From the NCBI GenBank assembly GCA_021828925.1, contig JAJZCT010000191.1, forward strand, positions 1 through 6,756: a stretch of 6,756 nucleotides of DNA, read 5' to 3'. The position numbers and the translations under genes were made by a program. The notes below the pieces were generated by a model. The model saw only the letters and a list, made by a program, of their open reading frames with translations. It had not been told where the DNA came from and searched no databases. Positions 1 through 5,886 of the stretch are shown here, one piece after another. Source of the stretch: Planctomycetota bacterium. GTDB taxonomy: Bacteria > Planctomycetota > Phycisphaerae > WQYP01. How positions within the stretch are numbered: the first letter of the stretch is position 1; the number at the start of each line of letters is the position of its first letter.

Positions 1-1
1 C

Positions 2-733
2 ATGGTTGAATTGAAAAATAAATCTTCGCTACTGGAAATTCGCGGCATGGTAAAGCGGTATATGCTGGGCGAAACTGAGGTTCTGGCCCTTAATAAGGTT
101 GATTTAACGATTGACGAAGGCGACATGGTGGCGATTACCGGGCCGTCCGGCAGCGGCAAATCAACCTTGATGAATATTTTAGGGTGCCTCGATGATTTTG
201 ACGCTGGGACGTACATTATTTCCGGCGAGGATGTCTCCAAACTTACCGGCGATAAACTGGCGGATATTCGTAATCGTCTGATCGGGTTTGTGTTTCAAAA
301 TTTTAATTTATTGCCCAGGCTTTCGGCGTTGGAAAACGTTGAGTTGCCGCTTTTGTATTCCGCGCATAAAGATGCCAAGGCCGCGGCCCGGAAGGCCTTG
401 GAGGCCGTGGGCTTGGCGGATCGCATGCATCATGAACCCACGCAGCTTTCGGGCGGGCAGCGGCAGCGGGTGGCCATCGCCCGGGCCATTGTCACGAACC
501 CGGCGATTATTCTGGCGGATGAGCCTACGGGCAATCTCGATTCGCATGTCGGCCGGGAAATACTGGAAGTTTTTCACAGCATTAACGATCAGGGCCGCAC
601 AATTGTCATTGTCACACATGACTCGAACGTGGCCCGGCATTGCCGTCGCGAGATACAGATTCGTGACGGCCAGATTGTGGATATTGTGGAACATAATCGC
701 TCGGCGCGGGAGTTGGTGGCGCAGGCGGGTTGA
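2..733 (+). CDS. ABC transporter ATP-binding protein, MacB/LolD type
   Basis: This is the cytoplasmic ATPase subunit of an ABC exporter; it should dimerise and drive the MacB-like permease encoded two genes downstream. The 243-residue protein is a single nucleotide-binding domain with every motif intact: Walker [10 protein letters not shown] (47-55), Q-loop Gln99 in [10 protein letters not shown], signature LSGGQ (149-153), Walker B IILADE (169-174) with catalytic Glu174, D-loop GNLDS (177-181), and switch His206 in VTHD. The LGCLD and ALENVELPL stretches are characteristic of the MacB/LolD/FtsE branch rather than of importers. Length is normal for a free-standing ATPase; E. coli MacB carries this domain fused to its permease. 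The ATG lies one base inside the window, so no ribosome binding site can be checked and an upstream start is possible, although about eleven residues before the first conserved strand is typical. The next gene begins 78 nt downstream. Confidence 0.95.
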   Translation: MVELKNKSSLLEIRGMVKRYMLGETEVLALNKVDLTIDEGDMVAITGPSGSGKSTLMNILGCLDDFDAGTYIISGEDVSKLTGDKLADIRNRLIGFVFQNFNLLPRLSALENVELPLLYSAHKDAKAAARKALEAVGLADRMHHEPTQLSGGQRQRVAIARAIVTNPAIILADEPTGNLDSHVGREILEVFHSINDQGRTIVIVTHDSNVARHCRREIQIRDGQIVDIVEHNRSARELVAQAG

Positions 734-781
734 GGCCGACAAGCGGGACGCCGTTGCATAAGATCAAAGATAAAACCAAAT

Positions 782-811
782 AAGGAGCCGCGAAAAGCGG
801 AACAGGTACGG
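782..811 (+). promoter_or_regulatory. Distant Shine-Dalgarno with intervening hairpin before the adaptor gene
   Basis: AAGGAG at 782-787 is the best ribosome-binding match upstream of the ATG at 812, but it lies 24 nt away, too far for normal use. Between them CCGC (788-791) and GCGG (797-800) can pair around the loop GAAAA (792-796). Folding this 4-bp hairpin would shorten the effective spacing to 11 nt. A weaker AGG at 804-806, 5 nt from the ATG, is the simpler alternative. The elements are visible; their use is inference. Confidence 0.4.
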
Positions 812-2164
812 ATGAAAAAAGGTTTAATACTCATCGGAGTTATCGCGGCTGCGGTGATTGGCAGCGCGGCGGCATATCACTATTATCAAGGGGCCGGCGC
901 GACCGCTGCGCCAAAAGTGCATACCGCAGTGGTTAAAAAAGGCACACTGACGGTGCATGTGTATGCCACGGGTAATGTGCAGGCGAATCGGACGGTGGAT
1001 ATCAAATGTCAGGCGGGGGGCGAGATCCTCAGCCTGCCGCTGGGAAACGGAAATCCGGACGCCCAGATTCAGATCGGCGATCTGGTGAAAAAAAAGCAGG
1101 TGATCCTCACGGTTGATCCCACATTGGAGTTACAGGCCGTGGCCATCGCGCAGCAGGATTTGGACCAGGCGAAGCTGACCTTGCTCGCGGCCAACGTAAG
1201 TTATGAAATTGCCAAGGAAAATCTCATCACCTCGCGTCAAACCGATGAGGCCAATCTGCTCTCGGCGCAGGCGCAGGTAAAAAATGATCAACTTAATGTG
1301 CAGCGCGACGCAACATTATTGAAAGAAAATCTGGCCGCCCAGCAGACCTACGATACGGACTACACCACGCTGGTAAGGGATCAGCAGGCCGCCCGACTCG
1401 CCGAGGTTCAAATATCGCAACTCAAGCAGCAGGCGCTGCAGGTAAAACTCCAAAAATTAAATGTTCAACTGGATCTGGTTGCCATTCAGAAAGCGAAGGC
1501 GAGTCTCAGTCGGGCCAATACCAACTTGAAGTATTGCAAGGTCCTCGCGCCGTTTACCGGCTACGTGGCCAATGTGGATGTGCAGCAGGGGCAGGTGATC
1601 GCGTCGGCCACCAACAATGTCGGCGGCGGTACCACCGTGATGACCCTGGTGGACACATCCCATATTTATGTCAATGCCACCATCAATGAAAGCGACATCA
1701 ATCACGTAAAAATCGGTGAGAATGTGGAAATTACCGCGGCCGGCGCGCCGGGCATTGTGTTCCCCGGACGCGTGGTGTTGATCGCGCCGGAATCCATTCA
1801 GGATCAAACTGCCGGCGGCACCAACCCGTCCACCAACAATATTGTCACCTTTCAGTCCAAAATTTTGGTACTGGGAAAGCAGAAGCAACTGCTTAAGCCG
1901 GGCATGACCGCCAATGTCGATATCTTTGCCGACAAACTGCCGAACGTCCTGTATATTCCGTTGCAGGCGGTGGTCATCCAGAACGGCCAGGATACTGTGA
2001 CGGTGGTCGATTCCAACGGCAAGCAGCAGGTGAAGAATGTCACACTGGGCGAACGCAATGACCTTGATTGGCAGGTGCTCCAGGGGCTTAATCCGGGGCA
2101 GAACGTCGTGATTCACATCGGCAATGTATCGAGCATGTGGACACCGGACTGGCTCCGGCATTAA
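812..2164 (+). CDS. Periplasmic adaptor (membrane fusion) protein, HlyD/MacA family
   Basis: This is the periplasmic subunit that bridges an inner-membrane ABC permease and an outer-membrane TolC-type channel. The 450-residue protein begins MKKG, followed by one hydrophobic segment (about 5-22) serving as membrane anchor or uncleaved signal; there is no lipobox Cys. The first lipoyl half lies at about 44-75 and resumes at 86-103 (IGDLVKKKQVI). A long Ala/Gln/Leu-rich alpha-helical hairpin (about 105-240) follows, then the second lipoyl half (KVLAPFTGYVANVDVQQGQVI, about 243-263), a beta-barrel domain (about 275-375, including KPGMTANVDI) and a C-terminal membrane-proximal domain (YIPLQAVV to about 440). 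The hairpin tip contains R165, L169 and A176, resembling the R-x3-L-x6-S motif of TolC-docking adaptors with Ala for Ser. It is longer than E. coli MacA (about 370 residues), partly through a 78-86 insertion. The gene lies between its ATPase and its permease, 31 nt before the latter. Confidence 0.93.
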   Translation: MKKGLILIGVIAAAVIGSAAAYHYYQGAGATAAPKVHTAVVKKGTLTVHVYATGNVQANRTVDIKCQAGGEILSLPLGNGNPDAQIQIGDLVKKKQVILTVDPTLELQAVAIAQQDLDQAKLTLLAANVSYEIAKENLITSRQTDEANLLSAQAQVKNDQLNVQRDATLLKENLAAQQTYDTDYTTLVRDQQAARLAEVQISQLKQQALQVKLQKLNVQLDLVAIQKAKASLSRANTNLKYCKVLAPFTGYVANVDVQQGQVIASATNNVGGGTTVMTLVDTSHIYVNATINESDINHVKIGENVEITAAGAPGIVFPGRVVLIAPESIQDQTAGGTNPSTNNIVTFQSKILVLGKQKQLLKPGMTANVDIFADKLPNVLYIPLQAVVIQNGQDTVTVVDSNGKQQVKNVTLGERNDLDWQVLQGLNPGQNVVIHIGNVSSMWTPDWLRH

Positions 2165-2184
2165 GTTCCGAGCCGCACCACACT

Positions 2185-2188
2185 GGAG
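2185..2188 (+). promoter_or_regulatory. Ribosome binding site deciding the permease start
   Basis: GGAG sits 7 nt before the ATG at 2196. This selects 2196 over the in-frame ATG at 2124, which lies inside the adaptor gene and would add 24 polar, non-conserved residues ahead of the permease's first amphipathic helix. Confidence 0.75.
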
Positions 2189-2195
2189 AATAAAC

Positions 2196-3401
2196 ATGCT
2201 CTTATGGACCACCGTTAAAATCGCTTTACGCAGCATGTTGGCCAACAAGCTCCGTTCCATCCTGACGATGCTGGGCATGATCTTGGGCGTTGCCGCCGTC
2301 ATCGCCATGCTGGCGCTGGGCAACGGTGCCGAGCAGCACGTTGTCAAATGGGTTTCGCGCATGGGCAAGAACACCATTACCATTTTCCCCCACAATCCCA
2401 AGATACCGCCGGTGCTGCACGGGGCGGCGTATCCACTGACCATCGGCGACGCCCGGGCGATGCTCAAAATTCCCGGCGTCAAGTACGTATCGCCGGTCGT
2501 GGCTTCCAATGAACCGGTGAAATGGGATGGAAATTCGACGTTCTGTAATACCTTCGGTTGCGCTCCCACTTATATTCTGATTCATGATTTTCAGGTGCAA
2601 AGCGGTCACATGTTCAACGATTTTGATTGCCGCGACATGGCCACCGTCGCGGTGATCGGCCCGGAAACCGCGGAACGACTTTTCGGATCGCAGGATCCGC
2701 TGGGCCACACCATCACCGTGCGAACGGTGCGATTTAAAGTGATCGGGGTACTGGTGCCCAAAGGCCGACAGGGCTGGTTTGATCCGGACAATCAGGTGCT
2801 GCTGCCCTATACCACCGCCATGACCGACCTGCTGGGCCGGGCGGTGGCGCTCAATCGTATCGACATACAGGCGCTGCATGCTTCGGACCTCAACCACGTG
2901 CAGGCGATGGCGCAGCGGATTTTGCGCATACGCCACTCGCTTATCTCCGGGGACGAGGATGATTTCTGGATTTCCAACCAGTTGCAGATCATTAAAATCT
3001 CCAGCCGGATCGTCAACGCGTTCACCATGCTGCTTGGCTCGGTGGCGGCCATATCGCTGCTGGTCGGCGGAATTGGCATTATGAATATCATGCTGGTAAC
3101 GGTGACGGAGCGCACACGGGAAATCGGCATTCGCAAGGCCATCGGAGCGCGGCGGCGTGATATATTAAGGCAATTTCTCATTGAGGCCACACTGATCAGT
3201 GTCCTGGGAGGGCTCATCGGCGTGGGGGTCGGCGTGGTGGCGGCTCATTACGTCAAGTTTCGGAATTTTTCCGGCCAGGTGGAACCGCACATGATTGTTC
3301 TGGCGCTGTCCATTTCGGCCGCGATCGGTATTTTCTTCGGCTATTATCCCGCCCGCCGCGCCGCCGGGCTGAATCCCATTGAGGCTCTCCGCTATGAATA
3401 A
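2196..3401 (+). CDS. ABC transporter permease, MacB/FtsX family without fused ATPase
   Basis: This is the inner-membrane subunit of the tripartite exporter; it is expected to dimerise, bind the 2-733 ATPase from the cytoplasm and couple ATP hydrolysis to periplasmic movement. The 401-residue protein has the four-helix MacB layout: an amphipathic start (MLLWTTVKIALRSMLANKLRS), TM1 at about 22-42 (ILTMLGMILGVAAVIAMLAL), a large periplasmic domain (about 45-275), TM2 at about 277-300 (ending GGIGIMNIMLVTVTERTREIG), TM3 at about 326-350 and TM4 at about 366-384. The cytoplasmic coupling loop carries the strongly conserved TERTREIGIRKAIGARRRDI, and the C-terminus ends ARRAAGLNPIEALRYE, a MacB hallmark. 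The periplasmic domain has three cysteines (117, 122, 145). Homologues such as E. coli MacB are about 650 residues because of a fused N-terminal ATPase; here that domain is a separate gene. The 3' end overlaps the next gene by 8 nt (ATGAATAA), indicating translational coupling. Confidence 0.95.
   Translation: MLLWTTVKIALRSMLANKLRSILTMLGMILGVAAVIAMLALGNGAEQHVVKWVSRMGKNTITIFPHNPKIPPVLHGAAYPLTIGDARAMLKIPGVKYVSPVVASNEPVKWDGNSTFCNTFGCAPTYILIHDFQVQSGHMFNDFDCRDMATVAVIGPETAERLFGSQDPLGHTITVRTVRFKVIGVLVPKGRQGWFDPDNQVLLPYTTAMTDLLGRAVALNRIDIQALHASDLNHVQAMAQRILRIRHSLISGDEDDFWISNQLQIIKISSRIVNAFTMLLGSVAAISLLVGGIGIMNIMLVTVTERTREIGIRKAIGARRRDILRQFLIEATLISVLGGLIGVGVGVVAAHYVKFRNFSGQVEPHMIVLALSISAAIGIFFGYYPARRAAGLNPIEALRYE
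3381..3384 (+). promoter_or_regulatory. Probable ribosome binding site for the outer-membrane channel gene
   Basis: GAGG lies inside the end of the permease gene, 9 nt before the ATG at 3394. No comparable site precedes the alternative in-frame ATGs at 3421 or 3451, so this favours 3394 and coupling to permease translation. It conflicts mildly with the signal peptide, which looks most compact when started at 3451. Confidence 0.5.
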
Positions 3402-5175
3402 ATCGTTTTCCCCGGCCCGAATGAACCAGCCTATTTTCAACCGCCGGCCCATGAAGCGCGGTATGTGCGCCATGGCGGCGGTCGGCGCATTGGTTGGACT
3501 ATCCGGTTGTACCAGTATTGATTCCGGCGGTTTTGAAAACTATCAACATTCCGCCATCGCCCATCAGCAGGCCATTGAAACCGGTGCCGCTACGCAAACT
3601 TCGGTAACGGAAATGTCATCCGCACTGCCGCCCGACACCACGCGGCCCGGTGGCGTACCAACCACCAGGTTTTCCAGTTCCGGAAAGATAATTGATCTAT
3701 CGCTTTCGGATGCGCTGGTTATTGGATTGAAAAATAATCCTGCTCTGCTGGTACAACGGTTTAATCCTGCGCTTTCCCAGGAACAAATTGAAGCTCGTCG
3801 CGGGGCCTTTGATCCAACACTCACCGGCGGTGTACAGGCTTCCAAAAATCGCGTCCCCACCAGTGGCGGCTATGTCACGGCCAGTGGCGGTTATATTCCC
3901 GGAAGCCGGCACTTCGGGACCATCGACTCCGGAAACGCCAATGTGGGCGTAGGCGAACAATTACCGACGGGCACATCCATTCACGCCGATATAAGCCCCA
4001 CCCTTAATGATAGTGAAAACGGCAGTGGACAGTCTTCAACGGTCAATGGTTCGATTACCGTTACCCAGGCGCTACTGCAGGGTGCCAGCCTGCAGGCCAA
4101 TCTGGCGGGCATTGAAAGCGCCCGTATCGGCAAAAAGATATCCGACTATCAGTTACGCGGCGAAGCGCTGACCATTACCGATGATGTTGTGCAGGCGTAC
4201 TGGGCGTATGTCCTGGGGCAGCAAAATGTTCAGATTCTCAAAACTGCTTTGAACGTCGCACAACAACAGGAAGCTCAAACCAAAGAACTGATCCACGTAG
4301 GCCGCACTTCGCCGTCGCAATTCGCGTCGGCCGTAGCACAGACCGCCGTAACGCGTGAACAGTTGGTCAGTGCGGTCGGTGCCATGAAAATAGCCCGGCT
4401 GAATTTATTGAGCCTGATCGCTCCCGCGAACCGCCCCTTCTGGCAGGATCAACTGCAGCTTACCACCCGGCCGTATATTCCCGGCGGCCCGATTGCACCA
4501 CTGAAACAGCATACCGAACTGGCCCTCAAAATGAGCCCGGTTCTTAATCAAACGCGTTTGCAGATCGAACAAGGAGATTTATCGGTCATTCAAACTCGCA
4601 ACGGGTTGCTGCCGGTGCTCAATATGTTCATTACCATGGGAAAGACTGGTTATGCTGAATCCTTTGGGCCGGCGGCCCAGAATCTTAATGGATCCGCCTA
4701 TCAGCTGGTCGGCGGCTTGTCTTTTAATTATCCAATTTTTAACCGCACTCCCACCGCCAATTATCAAAGCGCTGTGCTAAGCCGCGATCAGGAAGAGGCC
4801 GCGTTGGCCAATACTGTTCGCAGCGTGGAACTCAGTGTACGCACCGCCTATATTCAGGCCGAAACAGACAAGCAGCAGATTACCGCCACCGCCGCCACCA
4901 CCGAGGCGCAGGCCGAAACATTACGCGCCACGCAGGCCGAATTTAAGGTCGGTGAAAGCACCGCTATTTTGGTATCGTTGGCCCAATCAAATCTGCTTTC
5001 GGCGCAACTGGCGCAGGCCCAGGCTAATGTGGCCTATCTGGATGCGCTTAGCACGTTATATTTGCAGGAAGGCTCATTGCTGGAACGCTGCCATATCCGC
5101 TCGCCGGGTGCTGCAGCTGTCAAACCCATCGGCCCATCCTGGCTGCGGCGCTGGCCCGATGGCGTGTTTCACTGA
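3394..5175 (+). CDS. Outer-membrane efflux channel lipoprotein, TolC/OprM-like
   Basis: This is the outer-membrane duct of the pump; such proteins form trimers with a beta-barrel in the outer membrane and a long alpha-helical tunnel in the periplasm. From the ATG at 3394 it has 593 residues. A signal peptide ends in the lipobox L-S-G-C (36-39), so Cys39 should be lipidated, as in OprM/CusC. Two outer-membrane-efflux repeats follow: the first starts near LSLSDALVIGLKNNPALL (about 106-123), and the periplasmic turn motifs characteristic of the family appear at VGRTSPSQ (302-309) and VGESTAIL (519-526). Glycine-rich strands at about 147-210 and 430-450 fit the barrel. The region after the lipobox (40-100) is Ser/Thr-rich and probably disordered. 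A 7-residue tandem duplication lies near 156-169. The start is uncertain: ATGs at 3421 and 3451 would trim the unusually long n-region. Being last in the operon, it is presumably the dedicated partner of the adjacent adaptor. Confidence 0.9.
   Translation: MNKSFSPARMNQPIFNRRPMKRGMCAMAAVGALVGLSGCTSIDSGGFENYQHSAIAHQQAIETGAATQTSVTEMSSALPPDTTRPGGVPTTRFSSSGKIIDLSLSDALVIGLKNNPALLVQRFNPALSQEQIEARRGAFDPTLTGGVQASKNRVPTSGGYVTASGGYIPGSRHFGTIDSGNANVGVGEQLPTGTSIHADISPTLNDSENGSGQSSTVNGSITVTQALLQGASLQANLAGIESARIGKKISDYQLRGEALTITDDVVQAYWAYVLGQQNVQILKTALNVAQQQEAQTKELIHVGRTSPSQFASAVAQTAVTREQLVSAVGAMKIARLNLLSLIAPANRPFWQDQLQLTTRPYIPGGPIAPLKQHTELALKMSPVLNQTRLQIEQGDLSVIQTRNGLLPVLNMFITMGKTGYAESFGPAAQNLNGSAYQLVGGLSFNYPIFNRTPTANYQSAVLSRDQEEAALANTVRSVELSVRTAYIQAETDKQQITATAATTEAQAETLRATQAEFKVGESTAILVSLAQSNLLSAQLAQAQANVAYLDALSTLYLQEGSLLERCHIRSPGAAAVKPIGPSWLRRWPDGVFH
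3860..3901 (+). repeat. Imperfect 21-bp tandem repeat inside the channel gene
   Basis: Two head-to-tail copies (3860-3880 and 3881-3901) both begin CCAGTGGCGG and match at 16 of 21 positions by my count. Because the unit is a multiple of three, it duplicates seven residues, giving SGGYVTA followed by SGGYIPG. It lies between predicted early barrel strands of the outer-membrane protein. Confidence 0.75.
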
Positions 5176-5234
5176 TCAAACTCGTCATGCATTAACAGCA
5201 TTGAACCGGAAATGAAGCATCCAGGTGTTGCTGA
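5176..5234. other. Convergent intergenic gap without a clear terminator
   Basis: These 59 nt separate the stop codon of the efflux channel gene (plus strand) from that of the amidotransferase gene (minus strand). A bidirectional terminator would be expected, but I see only weak dyads such as CATT/AATG around GAACCGGA and no stable GC stem followed by a T-run on either strand. Both stop codons sit inside the palindrome TGATCA (5173-5178 and 5232-5237), probably by chance. Confidence 0.6.
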
Positions 5235-5840
5235 TCAGGCCACGTTGGCGGGGCTTGAGACGATGTTGGAGGGGATTTTGAGGAAATTGGCCAACAGCGT
5301 ATAGCCTTCCGGTGTAAGAAAACTTTCCGGATGGAATTGCACGCCGTAAAGCGGCCAATGTTTGTGCTGCACGCCCATGATCTCTTTTTCCTCCGTCCAG
5401 GCTGTCACCGTAAAATCATCGGGTAATGTACCGGGGCGAATGACCAGACTGTGATACCGTGCGGCATCAAAGGGATTTGACAGGCCGGCAAACAGGCCTT
5501 GATTATGATGGTAGATCGGGGATGTCTTGCCGTGCATGAGCCGATAGTTTCGTTCAACAATGGCCCCAAAGGCGTGGCCGATGCACTGGTGGCCCAAGCA
5601 AACACCCAGAATCGGCAGCCGCGGGCCAAAGTGTTTCAGCACATCATTGCTGATTCCGGCTTCACGCGGCGTGCATGGGCCGGGAGAGATAATAATTTTT
5701 TCCGGCTGCCACTTTTCGATCTGGTCAATGGAAATTTTATCATTGCGCACCACTTCTATGACGCGCGTGGCGTCAATTTCTCCCAGCCGCTGGACGAGGT
5801 TGTAGGTGAACGAATCATAATTATCAATCAGTACAATCAT
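5235..5840 (-). CDS. Class I glutamine amidotransferase, TrpG/PabA type
   Basis: This is the glutaminase subunit of anthranilate synthase or aminodeoxychorismate synthase: it hydrolyses glutamine and channels ammonia to a chorismate-binding TrpE/PabB partner, for tryptophan or folate synthesis. Started at 5840 the protein has 201 residues and opens with the family-standard MIVLIDNYDSFTYNL. The triad is complete: Cys81 in the nucleophile elbow GVCLGHQ, and His170 and Glu172 in GVQFHPESFLTPEG. SPGPCTP (52-58) forms the oxyanion region, and MHGK (102-105) and RYHSLV (128-133) are also typical. An in-frame ATG at 5864 would add eight residues not seen in the family, so I chose 5840. The two enzyme uses cannot be told apart by sequence here, and many bacteria use one subunit for both. 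The last residues (IVSSPANVA) are a non-conserved tail. No trpE or pabB lies in the window; an aldo/keto reductase gene precedes it by 46 nt on the same strand. Confidence 0.93.
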   Translation of the reverse strand: MIVLIDNYDSFTYNLVQRLGEIDATRVIEVVRNDKISIDQIEKWQPEKIIISPGPCTPREAGISNDVLKHFGPRLPILGVCLGHQCIGHAFGAIVERNYRLMHGKTSPIYHHNQGLFAGLSNPFDAARYHSLVIRPGTLPDDFTVTAWTEEKEIMGVQHKHWPLYGVQFHPESFLTPEGYTLLANFLKIPSNIVSSPANVA

Positions 5841-5847
5841 GTTCAGG

Positions 5848-5853
5848 ATTATA
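5848..5853 (-). promoter_or_regulatory. Candidate -10 element, possible leaderless start of the amidotransferase gene
   Basis: On the minus strand a perfect TATAAT ends 7 nt before the ATG at 5840, the distance expected between a -10 box and the transcription start, so transcripts might begin at or near the start codon. No Shine-Dalgarno sequence is present before this ATG, which fits leaderless initiation. No good -35 is visible at 16-18 bp spacing (TTCCAC or similar), so the element could be a chance match and the gene could simply be co-transcribed with the reductase. Confidence 0.3.
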
Positions 5854-5886
5854 TCGCCGGTCATTGCAAAGTGGAAAATGGCTCAA

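Noticed and set aside
754..787. Possible internal promoter in the gap before the adaptor gene (TTGCAT, then an AT-rich stretch)
   Set aside because: The hexamer at the right spacing (CAAATA) is a poor -10 match, and the stretch could equally be an AT-rich leader.
2124..2195. Longer version of the permease starting at the ATG at 2124
   Set aside because: It would overlap the adaptor gene by 41 nt and add 24 non-conserved residues; GGAG at 2185-2188 and the MacB-like N-terminal helix both point to 2196.
1457..2569. Long antisense open frame of about 370 codons across the adaptor and permease genes
   Set aside because: It lies opposite two clearly recognisable genes, is rich in His, Arg and Gly without any family motif, and is explained by the codon bias of the sense strand.
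4881..4910. GCC/ACC-rich short repeat in the channel gene
   Set aside because: It encodes an Ala/Thr-rich helix expected in the periplasmic tunnel; the codon choice follows the gene's GC bias and there is no regular unit.
5184..5225. Terminator hairpin in the convergent gap
   Set aside because: The best pairings are 4-5 bp, AT-rich or interrupted, and no T-run follows on either strand.
5173..5237. Matching TGATCA palindromes holding both convergent stop codons, as a possible repeat or attachment site
   Set aside because: A 6-bp palindrome containing TGA is common, and there is no longer shared flank or any mobile gene nearby.
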